A stretch of DNA of 64,000 bases from Thermithiobacillus tepidarius DSM 3134 (GTDB lineage: Bacteria > Pseudomonadota > Gammaproteobacteria > Acidithiobacillales > Thermithiobacillaceae). The position numbers and the translations under genes are program-made. Shown piece by piece: positions 9,850 to 20,236 of the stretch. The stretch spans positions 70,567 through 134,566 of the forward strand of contig NZ_AUIS01000008.1 of assembly GCF_000423825.1 (NCBI RefSeq), written 5' to 3'. The notes beneath the pieces were generated by a model. The model saw nothing but the letters and a program-made list of their open reading frames with translations, searched no databases and was not told where the DNA came from. Position 1 is the first letter of the stretch, and the number at the start of each line of letters is the position of its first letter.

Positions 9850-10088
9850 TGTAGGAGCGAACTCGCTCGCGATCCGCCGTGCCGATAAGCGAATAATCGC
9901 GAACCATCTCGCTCCTACGACTGGCGGCGACAGCACGAACCAACCCGCTGCCGGGATCCTGCCACACCATCCCCTCGCCCGGCGGGCGCCGGAGGCTGAG
10001 CGGACACCGGTGAGGACGTGTAGGAGCGGGCTGGCTCGCGATCAACGGGAGCGGCCGCTCCCGTTGATCGCGAGCCAGCCCGCTCCTG
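9850..10088. repeat. REP-like palindromes, including a perfect 66-base one
   Basis: The gap 9780-10363 between two convergent genes holds repeats and no gene. At 9850-9919 there is a forward GTAGGAGCG...CGCGATCCGC arm and its inverted partner. At 10022-10087 the two arms (33 bases each) are exactly complementary with no spacer. From 10090 to 10363 there are GC-rich fragments, among them a TTGGGCTTCGCGGCGCTCAG unit at 10253-10272, a member of the third repeat type also found at 18282, 44714, 47140 and 58625. Confidence 0.85.
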
Positions 10089-10363
10089 CGGCCGGATGCG
10101 ACAGGCGGAGGGCTTGCGCCGTGCCGGTGTTGCCGCGCGCAAACCCCGGGCGCGGCAAACGAGCGCAGCGAGCGGCAAAAGCAACCGGCTGTCGGGCCGC
10201 TCCCGGCATCCAAGCAGCTGCAGCCGCCAGCCCACCTCTTGGCTCAACAACATTGGGCTTCGCGGCGCTCAGCCCAGGCCACCGCCCTTACCTTCCGCTG
10301 GCGCCGGGGAGCAGCTCGCGGCCGCAGCCGCTCCTTGCGCACCCAACAAAGGCTGCCCCTTCG

Positions 10364-10822
10364 TCACTTATTCATCCAAGGCAAGCCCGCCACCTTCCAC
10401 CCCTCCACCGTCCCCCGGTGGCCCTGGGCGTCCTTCCGGCCTTCGAAGCCCTCCAGGACGTTGAAGCAGTTGCGGTAGCCGCGCTCGGTCATGAAGGCGG
10501 CGGCAGCCGCCGAGCGGCCGCCGGTGCGGCACAGGAAGAGCAGATGCTCCTCGGGCCGGGCCTGGCTGGCCACCTCCTCGGCGAAGCGGGGATTCACCTG
10601 CATGTCCGGGTAGAGCTGCCAAATCACCTGCAGGCTGTTGGGCACATAGCCGACGAACTCGAGCTCGGGCTGGGTGCGCACGTCGATGAGTTTGCAGCCC
10701 GGCAGGGCGTTCCACAGGGCAAAGGCCTCCTGCGGGGTCAGATCGCCCGCATAAGGGCGGCCGGCAGCCTGCGCCCGCGCAGCGGCGCGCTCCAGAATCT
10801 CGGCAATGTCAGGCGTCGTCAT
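10364..10822 (-). CDS. Rhodanese-like domain protein
   Basis: 152 residues, a single cytoplasmic rhodanese domain. The active-site loop CRTGGRSAAAA is at about residues 98-108, so the sulfur-accepting cysteine is present. LIDVRTQPELEFVGYVPNSL matches the N-terminal rhodanese motif. The ATG at 10822 follows a GAGGGAAA ribosome binding site; the upstream extension in the same frame has no support. Physiological sulfur donor and acceptor are unknown. Confidence 0.9.
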   Translation of the reverse strand: MTTPDIAEILERAAARAQAAGRPYAGDLTPQEAFALWNALPGCKLIDVRTQPELEFVGYVPNSLQVIWQLYPDMQVNPRFAEEVASQARPEEHLLFLCRTGGRSAAAAAFMTERGYRNCFNVLEGFEGRKDAQGHRGTVEGWKVAGLPWMNK

Positions 10823-10985
10823 TTCTTTTCCCTCGCTCTCGGGTAAATCGGCAGCCGGCGGCACCCGGCATTCCTATGATTTCCGGCTTGCGGGGACAGG
10901 TCAATCCCTCCGCGCAGACGTGACCACGTCGGGAACATTGCGGTATGATGGCCGCTCTCCGACGTGTCCGCTTGCAGAAGAATTC

Positions 10986-12143
10986 ATGGCCCACACCCAC
11001 AGCTTGAGCCGCGAGGAACGCGGGCAGATCAACATGCGCGTCACCTTCGTCGGCGCCGTGTTCAACTTCTTCCTGGTGCTCGTCAAACTGATCGTCGGGC
11101 TGCTCGGCCATTCGCAGGCCCTGGTGGCGGACGCGATCCATTCGCTGTCGGACCTGCTCAATGATTTCGGCCTGATGCTGGCCATGCATTTCAGCCGCCA
11201 GGCGCCCGACGAGGAGCACCCCTACGGCCACGAGCGCTTCGAGACGCTGGCGGCGCTGGCCATCGGCACCACGCTGGCCATCAACGGCGCCTGGGTGGCC
11301 CTCCACAACGCGCAGCGGCTCTACAGCGGCGAGATCCTCACGCCGGAGAGCTACACGCTGATCGCCGCCGCCATCGGCGTCCTGGTCAAGGAGGCCATGT
11401 ACCACTACACCATCCGCGTGGCGCGCCTCACCCGCTCCCCCGCGCTGCGCGCCAACGCCTGGGATCACCGCTCCGATGCCATTTCCAGCGTGATCGTCTT
11501 CATCGGCATCGGCGGCAGCCTGCTGGGCTTTCCCTATCTGGACGCCATGGTGGCCATCCTGGTGGGCGTCATCATCGTGCGCGTCGGCCTGATGGCCGCC
11601 TGGGAGGCGCTGCAGGAGCTGGTGGACCGCGGCCTGGATCAGGCCGATCTGCAGCGTCTCCGCGAGATCATCAACGGCGTGGAGGGCGTCACCGACCTGC
11701 ACCTCCTGAAGACCCGGCGCATGGGGCATCAGGTGCTGGCCGAGGTGCACATCCAGGTGGCGCCTTACCTGAGCGTGTCGGAAGGCCACCAGATCGCCGA
11801 GCGAGTGCGCCGCGCCCTGCTGGCCGGCATGCCCGGCCTGGGCGAGGCCACCATCCACATCGACAGCGAGGACGACGAGGCCGGCGGCGAACTGCTGCCG
11901 CCGCGCAGCGAGATCGAGGCGCGCCTGCGCGCCACCCTGCGCGACCGCGGCCTGCCGCTGCCGCAGGCCGTGACCCTGCACTATCAGGGAGAACAGTTGG
12001 AACTGGATCTTTGCTATCCCCTGCCGGCGACCGGCAGCATCCAGGACCTGCACCGCCTGGAACAGGACATCCGTAATGCGCTCGCGCAGGCGGGCGTCGC
12101 CCACCCGCTACGCTTTTTCTGGCATCATTCACGCGGCGCCTGA
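10986..12143 (+). CDS. Cation diffusion facilitator (FieF/MamB type)
   Basis: 385 residues. CDF transporters export divalent metals (Zn, Fe, Mn) in exchange for protons. Metal-site motifs are visible in the membrane domain: DAIHSLSD (residues about 51-58) and AWDHRSDA (about 160). Six hydrophobic helices cover about 20-210, followed by the ferredoxin-like cytoplasmic domain (LRTR-like KTRRMGHQVLAEVHIQV). About 80 extra C-terminal residues extend past the normal FieF length and look like a second ferredoxin-like repeat. Substrate cannot be predicted. It precedes the glnA promoter region. Confidence 0.92.
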   Translation: MAHTHSLSREERGQINMRVTFVGAVFNFFLVLVKLIVGLLGHSQALVADAIHSLSDLLNDFGLMLAMHFSRQAPDEEHPYGHERFETLAALAIGTTLAINGAWVALHNAQRLYSGEILTPESYTLIAAAIGVLVKEAMYHYTIRVARLTRSPALRANAWDHRSDAISSVIVFIGIGGSLLGFPYLDAMVAILVGVIIVRVGLMAAWEALQELVDRGLDQADLQRLREIINGVEGVTDLHLLKTRRMGHQVLAEVHIQVAPYLSVSEGHQIAERVRRALLAGMPGLGEATIHIDSEDDEAGGELLPPRSEIEARLRATLRDRGLPLPQAVTLHYQGEQLELDLCYPLPATGSIQDLHRLEQDIRNALAQAGVAHPLRFFWHHSRGA

Positions 12144-12156
12144 GCCCAACCCGAAT

Positions 12157-12203
12157 TGCCCAACAATGGTGCATAAAAGACCGACAAGCACCAAAATGGT
12201 GCA
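12157..12203 (+). promoter_or_regulatory. Two NtrC-type sites upstream of glnA
   Basis: Site 1 (12157-12173) has one good half GGTGCA and a weaker left half; site 2 (12187-12203) reads AGCACC-AAAAT-GGTGCA, one mismatch from the TGCACC-N5-GGTGCA consensus. Their centres are 30 bases apart and lie about 108 and 138 bases before the expected start of transcription from the sigma-54 promoter, close to the E. coli glnAp2 enhancer geometry. Confidence 0.85.
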
Positions 12204-12276
12204 CAAGAGCAATCTCTTCACCCAACGCACTGGCCGCCAAGCGCAGAAAACCGGCACGTTGACAAACGCGCGCGCC

Positions 12277-12292
12277 TGGCACAAATTCTGCT
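12277..12292 (+). promoter_or_regulatory. Sigma-54 promoter of glnA
   Basis: TGGCAC-N5-CTGCT matches the -24/-12 consensus TGGCAC-N5-TTGCW with one change, and the GG and GC pairs have correct spacing. Predicted start near 12303, about 36 bases before the glnA ATG. With the NtrC sites upstream it should fire under nitrogen limitation. Confidence 0.85.
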
Positions 12293-12338
12293 ATTCCCCG
12301 ACGACCCACTCAGCACCCGCCGCAACCAGGAGTTCACG

Positions 12339-13754
12339 ATGGCTGACGCCGTTAAAGACGTATTCAAACTGATCGAAGAAAACGATGTGAAGTTTATTGA
12401 CCTGCGCTTCACCGACACCAAGGGCAAGGAGCAGCATGTCAGCATGCCCGCCCACGCCTTGGACGAGGGCGCCTTCGAGGAGGGCAAGGCCTTCGACGGC
12501 TCCTCCATCGCCGGCTGGAAGCACATCAATGAATCCGACATGATCCTGAAGCTGGACCCCAGCTCGGCGGTGATGGACCCCTTCATGGACGAGAACACGC
12601 TCATCATCCGCTGCGACATCATCGAGCCGGCCACCGGCGAAGGCTACGAGCGCGATCCTCGCTCCATCGCCAAGCGCGCCGAGGCCTACCTGAAGAGCAC
12701 CGGCATCGCCGACACCGCTTACTTCGGCCCGGAAAACGAGTTCTTCATCTTCGACTCCGTGACCTGGAGCATCGACATGTCGGGCTGCTCCTACAAGATC
12801 GACTCCCAGGAAGCGGCCTGGAACTCCGGCAAGGAGTATGAAAGCGGCAACATGGCTCACCGTCCCAGCGTCAAGGGCGGCTACTTCCCCGTGCCTCCGG
12901 TGGACTCCAGCCAGGATATCCGCAGCGCCATGTGCCTGGCCCTGGAGGAAATGGGCATCAAGGTCGAGGTGCACCACCACGAAGTGGCCACTGCCAACCA
13001 GAACGAAATCGGCGTGGCCTTCGGCACCCTGACCCGCAAGGCCGACGAAGTGCAGATCCTCAAGTACGTGGTCCACAACGTCGCCCACGCCTACGGCCAC
13101 ACCGCCACCTTCATGCCCAAGCCCATCGTCGGCGACAACGGGTCCGGCATGCACGTGCACATGTCCCTGGCCAAGGACGGCAAGAATCTCTTCTCCGGGG
13201 ACGGCTACGGCGGCATGTCCGAGCTGGCGCTCTACTACATCGGCGGCATCATCAAGCACGCCAAGGCCCTGAACGCCATCACCAATCCGTCGACCAACAG
13301 CTACAAGCGCCTGGTGCCCGGCTTCGAGGCGCCGGTCATGCTGGCCTACTCGGCGCGCAACCGCTCGGCGAGCATCCGCATCCCCTTCGTGACCAACCCG
13401 AAGGCGCGGCGCATCGAGGTCCGCTTCCCCGATTCCACCGCCAACCCCTACCTGGCCTTCGCGGCCATGATGATGGCGGGCCTGGACGGCATCCAGAACA
13501 AGATCCATCCGGGCGAGGCCATGGACAAGGATCTCTACGACCTGCCGGCCGAGGAGAAGAAGAGCATTCCGCAGGTCTGCGGTTCCCTGTCCGAGGCGCT
13601 GGACGCCCTGGACGCCGACCGCGCCTTCCTGACCAAGGGCGGCGTGTTCACCGACAGCATGCTGGACGCCTTCATCGAACTGAAGCGCGCCGAGGTGCAG
13701 GAAGTGAACATGACCACGCATCCGGTGGAAATGCGCATGTACTACAGCCTCTAA
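12339..13754 (+). CDS. glnA: Glutamine synthetase, type I
   Basis: 471 residues. It makes glutamine from glutamate, ammonia and ATP; GSI-beta proteins form dodecamers. Motifs: FDGSSIAGW (about residues 51-59), the metal-binding PxxE...GPENEFF, the [17 protein letters not shown] loop (about 264-280), and the adenylylation loop DLYDLPAEE with the target tyrosine near residue 398. Control at transcription by NtrC/sigma-54 is supported by the sites just upstream; post-translational control by adenylylation is inferred from the tyrosine. ntrBC lie two genes downstream. Confidence 0.98.
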   Translation: MADAVKDVFKLIEENDVKFIDLRFTDTKGKEQHVSMPAHALDEGAFEEGKAFDGSSIAGWKHINESDMILKLDPSSAVMDPFMDENTLIIRCDIIEPATGEGYERDPRSIAKRAEAYLKSTGIADTAYFGPENEFFIFDSVTWSIDMSGCSYKIDSQEAAWNSGKEYESGNMAHRPSVKGGYFPVPPVDSSQDIRSAMCLALEEMGIKVEVHHHEVATANQNEIGVAFGTLTRKADEVQILKYVVHNVAHAYGHTATFMPKPIVGDNGSGMHVHMSLAKDGKNLFSGDGYGGMSELALYYIGGIIKHAKALNAITNPSTNSYKRLVPGFEAPVMLAYSARNRSASIRIPFVTNPKARRIEVRFPDSTANPYLAFAAMMMAGLDGIQNKIHPGEAMDKDLYDLPAEEKKSIPQVCGSLSEALDALDADRAFLTKGGVFTDSMLDAFIELKRAEVQEVNMTTHPVEMRMYYSL

Positions 13755-13774
13755 GGGCGACCGCCGCAGCGACC

Positions 13775-13805
13775 AGGCCCCGCCCCGCGCGGGGCCTTGT
13801 TTTTT
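13775..13805 (+). terminator. Rho-independent terminator after glnA
   Basis: Stem AGGCCCC / GGGGCCT (13775-13781 with 13791-13797) around a nine-base GC-rich loop, followed by a run of T broken only by one G. It begins 20 bases past the glnA stop. Confidence 0.9.
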
Positions 13806-13895
13806 GCGGCGCATCCGACCCCGGCACCATGCTTATTGCGCGTCATCGTCTAAAATAGAATATTATTTTCCACCCATTCACCAGCGGAGGCCGCC

Positions 13896-14399
13896 ATGCC
13901 TTGGCTCATCTGGGTCTTATTCGCGGGGCTCCTGCCCGCCGTCGCACAGGCCGACACGATCTACCGCTGGGTGGACAGCCAGGGCATGGTGCACTATGGC
14001 AACAAGCCCCCGGCCAAGGCCAAGCAGCTGCGCCCCATCCTCCAGGACAGCCACACGGGCGCAGCCCCCGCGCCGTCCGGCAGCGGTGCCGCCGGCAGCA
14101 AGCCCGGGGCCGCGACCGAACCGGCCAGCCCCAAGCCCAAGGCGCCCGACGTTCAAGCGCAACGGCTGCAGGAATTGCAGCAGCAGCGCGACCTGGCGCG
14201 CCTTGAGCTGCTGAACGCCATCAAGGAGTACGAGGAGGGCAAGGCGGTGCGGCTGGGCAGCGAGCGCAACTACGTCCGCTACCAGGACCGGGTGAACGCC
14301 CTGGAAGAGCGGGTGCACACCGCCCAGGAACGGGTGCTGCTGCTGGACCGCCAGATCGACAGCCTGTCGGCGGGCAGCGCGCCGACGGAAGCCCGCTAA
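13896..14399 (+). CDS. DUF4124 domain exported protein
   Basis: 167 residues. A short signal peptide ends in AQADT near residue 20, followed by the DUF4124 signature (IYRWVDSQGMVHYGNKPP), a small envelope domain common in gammaproteobacteria. Residues 50-85 are a Pro/Ala/Ser-rich linker and 88-160 form a coiled coil. A GGAGG ribosome binding site precedes the ATG. It sits between glnA and ntrB, and its transcript probably ends in the hairpin at 14429-14472. Function unknown. Confidence 0.85.
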   Translation: MPWLIWVLFAGLLPAVAQADTIYRWVDSQGMVHYGNKPPAKAKQLRPILQDSHTGAAPAPSGSGAAGSKPGAATEPASPKPKAPDVQAQRLQELQQQRDLARLELLNAIKEYEEGKAVRLGSERNYVRYQDRVNALEERVHTAQERVLLLDRQIDSLSAGSAPTEAR

Positions 14400-14428
14400 G
14401 CACGCCTACGCTTTCCCGCCGGCTTTTC

Positions 14429-14472
14429 AAAGAGCGGCATTTGCACTATTTTGGTGCAAATGCCGCTCTTTT
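14429..14472. promoter_or_regulatory. NtrC operator inside a terminator-like hairpin
   Basis: Two perfect 18-base arms (14429-14446 and 14454-14471) flank a seven-base TATTTTG loop, with TTTT at the 3' edge, so RNA from the upstream gene would fold into a strong terminator. The upper part of the same palindrome, 14442-14458, is TGCACT-ATTTT-GGTGCA, the consensus NtrC site. Its centre is about 95 bases before the ntrB ATG. It may end the upstream transcript and also bind NtrC to control ntrBC, as at E. coli glnL. Confidence 0.85.
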
Positions 14473-14544
14473 CCGCTCAAGCCCCTGAGTTTCGCGGCCA
14501 ATCCCGCCGCGCTTGCACGGGCACGCTTATTGCTAAACTCTGAC

Positions 14545-15660
14545 ATGGTCCACTACGCGCCTACCTCCCCCCTGATCACCGACCCGCAGCAGTTGCCGGT
14601 CGAAACCGTGCTGGACGGCATGACCACGGCCATCCTGGTGCTGGATGGCGACCTGCGGGTCTGCTATTTGAACCCGGCGGCCGAGGATCTTCTCAAGACC
14701 AGCCTGCGCTACGGCTTCGGCCAACCGGTCGACGCCTTGATGGAACTGCCGCCGCCCCTGCGGGAGCGCCTGCGCGGCGCGCTGGCCGGCCAGGCGCCGG
14801 TGACCGACCGGGCCCAGCACCTGCGCGTTTCCCACTGGGGCGAGGTGATGGTGGACGCCGCCATTTCGCCCGTCACCCTGCCGGCGGGCGGCGGCCGCAG
14901 CCTACCGGAGCCGGGCGTACTGCTGGAATTGGTGCGTCAGGACCGGCATCTGCGCATCACCCAGGAGGAGCTGCTGCTGAACCAGCATGCCGTCACCCAG
15001 GAGGTGGTGCGCGGCCTGGCGCACGAGATCAAGAACCCGCTGGGCGGCCTGCGCGGCGCCGCCCAATTGCTGGAGCGCCATCTGGATGATCCGGCGCTCA
15101 AGGAATACACCGGCATCATCATCAAGGAAGCCGATCGCCTCAGCCGGCTCCTGACGCGCCTGCAGGGGGCCCAGGCCCGGCCGCGGCTGGCGCCCACCAA
15201 CATCCATCACGTGCTGGAGCACGTCAGGCGCCTGGCGCAAACCGACCTGCCCACCGGCATCGACCTGCGCTTCGATTACGACCCCTCCATTCCCGAGTTC
15301 ATGGCCGACGCCGAGCAGCTGATCCAGGTCTTCATCAACCTGGTGCGCAACGCCATGCAGGCGCTGGGGCAGGAGGGCCGCATCACCCTGCGCACCCGGG
15401 TGGAGCGCCAGTTCACCATCGGCACGCGCCGCCACCGCCTGGCGCTCTGCGCCGAGGTGGAGGACAACGGCCCAGGCGTGCCGCCGGAACTGCAGTCGAG
15501 GATCTTCCTGCCCCTGGTCACTGGCCGCCCCGACGGCCTGGGCCTGGGCCTCTCCATCGTGCAGTCGCTGGTGGCCGGCCATGGCGGCCTGGTTGAGCTG
15601 CATTCCGAGCCGGGGCGCACCCGCTTCGGGGTGTACTTGCCCTTGCTCACCGATGGGTGA
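14545..15660 (+). CDS. ntrB: Nitrogen sensor kinase NtrB (GlnL)
   Basis: 371 residues. NtrB phosphorylates or dephosphorylates NtrC according to PII status. A PAS domain covers about 25-140, the H-box VVRGLAHEIKNPLGGLRGAA about 155-174, and the N, G1 and G2 ATP boxes follow (NLVRNAMQAL, VEDNGPGVP, GLGLGLSIVQ). The ATG at 14545 is chosen; an in-frame TTG at 14530 adds five residues. No ribosome binding site is obvious. A weak TTGCAC/TAAACT pair just upstream would place the transcript start at or near the ATG. ntrC begins 69 bases after its end. Confidence 0.95.
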   Translation: MVHYAPTSPLITDPQQLPVETVLDGMTTAILVLDGDLRVCYLNPAAEDLLKTSLRYGFGQPVDALMELPPPLRERLRGALAGQAPVTDRAQHLRVSHWGEVMVDAAISPVTLPAGGGRSLPEPGVLLELVRQDRHLRITQEELLLNQHAVTQEVVRGLAHEIKNPLGGLRGAAQLLERHLDDPALKEYTGIIIKEADRLSRLLTRLQGAQARPRLAPTNIHHVLEHVRRLAQTDLPTGIDLRFDYDPSIPEFMADAEQLIQVFINLVRNAMQALGQEGRITLRTRVERQFTIGTRRHRLALCAEVEDNGPGVPPELQSRIFLPLVTGRPDGLGLGLSIVQSLVAGHGGLVELHSEPGRTRFGVYLPLLTDG

Positions 15661-15729
15661 TGGGCCGCGGGCCGGACGCCGTATCCGTGGAGAGCAGGCT
15701 GTGCGCATAGGCCAAGGAGTGCCAAGCCC

Positions 15730-17163
<1,434 letters not shown>

Positions 17164-17267
17164 AGCATCGCACCGGGACCAAGGTCGCACAACGGGCCGG
17201 CGGGGCGAACTCCCCTGTCCAGCCGGCGTCTGAATAGGCAGGAAGCTATTCACGAAAGGAGCCTGCC

Positions 17268-17444
17268 ATGAACAAAGACCAGGTGAAGGGCCGCGCCCGG
17301 GAGGCCACCGGCAAAGTCAAGGAAGCGGCCGGCCGGGCGACCGGCAACGAGAAGACCGAGTTGAAGGGCACCGCCCAGAAGACCGCCGGCAAAGTGCAGA
17401 AGGCGTACGGCGACGCCAAAGAGGATATTCGCAACCCACGCTAG
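17268..17444 (+). CDS. CsbD family stress protein
   Basis: 58 residues. The sequence begins MNKDQVKGRAREATGKVKEA and repeats the K-G-x-A-x-E-x-x-G-K pattern typical of CsbD/YjbJ proteins, which are abundant, disordered or helical general-stress proteins of unknown mechanism. An AAAGGAG site lies eight bases before the ATG. It is followed by a GC hairpin, so it is probably monocistronic. Confidence 0.92.
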   Translation: MNKDQVKGRAREATGKVKEAAGRATGNEKTELKGTAQKTAGKVQKAYGDAKEDIRNPR

Positions 17445-17460
17445 CATCACGCCTGATCGC

Positions 17461-17479
17461 GGCCCCGCCGAGCGGGGCC
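17461..17479 (+). terminator. GC hairpin after the CsbD gene
   Basis: GGCCCCGC and GCGGGGCC pair exactly around a three-base loop, 16 bases beyond the stop codon. There is no T-run, so Rho-independent termination is likely but not certain. Confidence 0.5.
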
Positions 17480-17571
17480 GACCTCCACGCAGATCATCCC
17501 TCTCTCGCCAAGCACGGCGCGAGCCATCTGATCAGACCGCGGATGGCAAGGCTGCGCCGAAAGGAGCAGGC

Positions 17572-17904
17572 ATGCATCGTTACCACAATGAAGCAAGGGA
17601 AATGACGGTCAAGGCCGCCCTGGACCGGCCCGTGCCGCTGCCGGCCGACCCGCAGCAGGAACGGGTCGTGTTGTGGAAGACTTTTCGCAGCCGGGGCGAG
17701 GCGTTGGACTTTGCCCGGAACGTTCTGCTCGAAGCCGACCAGACTCTGATCGGCGGCCACGATCACGACAGCGTCGGGCCTTTTTACTGGCTGGGCGTGC
17801 AAGTGGCGGATCTGGCGGCCTGGGGCAACTCGCAAGCCATCCAGCTGCGTGATCCTTTCGATGCGGACGATCCCCAAGGACAGGGCCGGGGCATCAGCAT
17901 TTGA
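17572..17904 (+). CDS. Hypothetical protein, small soluble
   Basis: 110 residues, not recognised. There is a good AAGGAG site seven bases before the ATG, and codon use resembles the neighbours. The product is acidic towards the C-terminus, lacks a signal peptide or membrane helix, and has the segment LIGGHDHDSVGPFYWLGVQVADL in the middle, where His and Asp residues cluster. It might be a small stress or binding protein, given the CsbD gene upstream, but there is no direct evidence. The gap beyond it is repeats. Confidence 0.6.
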   Translation: MHRYHNEAREMTVKAALDRPVPLPADPQQERVVLWKTFRSRGEALDFARNVLLEADQTLIGGHDHDSVGPFYWLGVQVADLAAWGNSQAIQLRDPFDADDPQGQGRGISI

Positions 17905-17960
17905 GGCGCGGCCAGACGGCACCGCACGCCAGTCGCCACGCCGATCCCCCGCAACGCCGC

Positions 17961-18304
17961 ACCCTCACCCTGCCCGCTCCCGGCGGGAGCGGATGTCCGG
18001 GGCAGGCCGGCGCGGCACCGTGCCAAGCGCTGAGGGGCTGGCTCCGGGGCTGTAGGGGCGAGCTTGCTCGCGATGCAGGGACGACTGGCATGGTTGATCG
18101 CGGGCTACCTGCTCCTACAAACCAGAGGCGAGAACACGATCCAAGATTGCTGCCGGGGCGCCCGCCCTATCGGCCCCTACCCGGCCCGCGCCCGACCGGC
18201 GCGGGTACTCGGGGCGCGGGCGCGGTACCGTGCCAACCCCTGGCGAGCTGGCACCCTGGCTCGCTCCTGCCTTAAACCCGTTGGGCTTCGCGGCATCCAA
18301 CCCG
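17961..18304. repeat. Composite intergenic repeat block
   Basis: Between two convergent genes. It holds a CCCTCACCC-type hairpin (17961-18000), a REP-like pair with forward arm about 18052-18077 and inverse arm 18095-18118, and a GTTGGGCTTCGCGGC unit at 18282-18304. No gene is seen in 17905-18348. Confidence 0.8.
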
Positions 18305-18348
18305 GGCTGCAAATTGCCGCCGGGCTGAACCAAGCCCGCCCAGATCCC

Positions 18349-20019
18349 CTAATCCGGCTGCCGCGGCCACCCCAAAAACAAAATGTACGCGCCCACCAGC
18401 CCCAACACCCACGACACCGGCGACAAGCCGGCGAGGCTGCCGAAGATGCCGTTTTCCTGATCGGCGATGATGGCGGCGGAGATCAGCAGCGATACGCCGA
18501 CGATGGCCATGAAGATGCGATGCAGGCCGAAGCGGAGCTCCTGGCGCATGATTTCCATCTGCTCGCTCTTGAGATAGAGCTCCAGGCGTCCCTGCACCAT
18601 CTGATCCAGAGCGGTGTGCAGCAAGTTGGGGATCTGCGGCAGGTTCAGGCCCCACTTGGGCAGGTTCTCCCGCACCTCGCGCGCCCAGCCCAGCGGGCCC
18701 CGCTGCTGGTTCATCCAGGTGGCCAGCATGGGCGCGGCCACTTCCCAGATGTTCAGGTTGGGATTGAAGTTGCGGGCAATGCCCTCGACGTTGACCAGGG
18801 TCTTTTGCAGCAGCAGCAATTGCGGCTGGGTCTGCATGTTGAAACGGCGGGTGGTCTGGAACAGGCGCAGCAGCAGGTTGCCCACGGAGATTTCGTTCAA
18901 GGGGCGCTCGAAGATGGGCTCGGCGATGGCCCGCAGGGCGGTTTCGAAGTCCTGCAGGTTGGTGCCGGACGGGATCCAGCCCGCTGCCGCGTGGGCCTCG
19001 GCCACGCGCTCGTAGTCGCGGTCGAAGAAGGCCGACATGTTTTCCGCCAGATAGTGCTGGCTGTCGCGGTCCAGGGTGCCCATGATGCCGAAGTCCACGG
19101 CGATGAAGCGGCCCGTGTCCGGATCGACGAAGATGTTGCCGGGGTGCATGTCCGCATGGAAGTAGGCGTCGACGAAGACCTGCCGAAAGAAGATCTCGGC
19201 GGCGCGCCGCGACAGCTGGTCGAAGTCGATGCCCGCCGCGGCCAGGGCTTCGCGCTGGCTGATGGGAATGCCATGCACCCGCTCCATGACCAGCACGCCC
19301 TCGCTGCAATAGTCCCAGAACACCGCCGGCACATAGAGGAGATCGGTGTGCTCGGCGAAGTTGCGCCGCAACTGGCTGGCGTTGGCGGCTTCGCGCAGGA
19401 AGTCCATTTCGCCGGCGATGGTCTTGGCGTACTCCTCCACCACTGCCCGCACCCGCAGGCGCCGGGCCTCGGCCGAGTAGCGCTCCGCCAGCTCCGCCAG
19501 GAAGGACAGAATGGCGAAATCCTGCTCGACGATGCGCTCGATGCCCGGCCGGCGCACCTTCACCGCCACCTCGCGGCCGTCGCGCAGATGCGCGAAATGC
19601 ACCTGCGCGATGGAGGCGGCCGCCGCCGGCACGGGATCGAAGTCCTGGAAGAGCTCGTCCAGAGAGCGGCCCAGCGACCCTTCGACGATGGCGCGCGCCG
19701 CCTCGCCGGGGAAGGGCGGCACGTCGTCCTGCAGCCGGGCCAGCTCCCGGGTAATCTCGTCGGGCAGGAGATCGCGGCGCGTGGACAGCATCTGCCCGAG
19801 CTTGATGTAGGTCGGCCCGAGCTCTTCCAGGGCGCGGCGCAGCCGCTGGCCGGTGGTGCCCTCGGCCCGCCGCTGGAACCAGTAGATGGGATTCAGGGCC
19901 AGGATGAAGCGGTACGGCCGCAGCCAGCGCACGGAAAACAACAGATCGTCCAGACCGTGCTTGACTAGGACCCGGGTGATGCGCAGCAGGCGCAGCGTAC
20001 GATATGCGGTTTGCCTCAA
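18349..20019 (-). CDS. ubiB: Ubiquinone biosynthesis atypical kinase UbiB
   Basis: 556 residues, typical length. UbiB belongs to the ABC1/ADCK/UbiB atypical kinases needed for ubiquinone synthesis. The KxGQ motif is in YIKLGQMLSTRRDLLP (about residue 75), the alanine-rich nucleotide loop in AAAASIAQVHFA (about 130), a catalytic-type segment in HADMHPGNIFV (about 290) and a DFG-like VDFGIMG (about 310). Two hydrophobic helices near the C-terminus (about 500-550) would anchor it in the membrane. It stands apart from ubiE/ubiJ, which are not in the window. Confidence 0.95.
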   Translation of the reverse strand: MRQTAYRTLRLLRITRVLVKHGLDDLLFSVRWLRPYRFILALNPIYWFQRRAEGTTGQRLRRALEELGPTYIKLGQMLSTRRDLLPDEITRELARLQDDVPPFPGEAARAIVEGSLGRSLDELFQDFDPVPAAAASIAQVHFAHLRDGREVAVKVRRPGIERIVEQDFAILSFLAELAERYSAEARRLRVRAVVEEYAKTIAGEMDFLREAANASQLRRNFAEHTDLLYVPAVFWDYCSEGVLVMERVHGIPISQREALAAAGIDFDQLSRRAAEIFFRQVFVDAYFHADMHPGNIFVDPDTGRFIAVDFGIMGTLDRDSQHYLAENMSAFFDRDYERVAEAHAAAGWIPSGTNLQDFETALRAIAEPIFERPLNEISVGNLLLRLFQTTRRFNMQTQPQLLLLQKTLVNVEGIARNFNPNLNIWEVAAPMLATWMNQQRGPLGWAREVRENLPKWGLNLPQIPNLLHTALDQMVQGRLELYLKSEQMEIMRQELRFGLHRIFMAIVGVSLLISAAIIADQENGIFGSLAGLSPVSWVLGLVGAYILFLGWPRQPD

Positions 20020-20236
20020 GCCCTACCTCGTGGTGACGATTGTCCGTCCGGTGACGCGCCGTTGCCCGGGACCCCGCTTGCCGCCCGACAGGGGCATCGC
20101 AAGGCATCCCCGGCGCTGAAGGTGGCACAAGCTTAACACGTGCTCAGTCCGCTGGCACGAGCGCTCCAACCAAGGTCACAGCGGCACGCCCGCTGGGCTG
20201 GCTTACAATGGCTGCTCGAAAACGCGCGAGGTCGGC

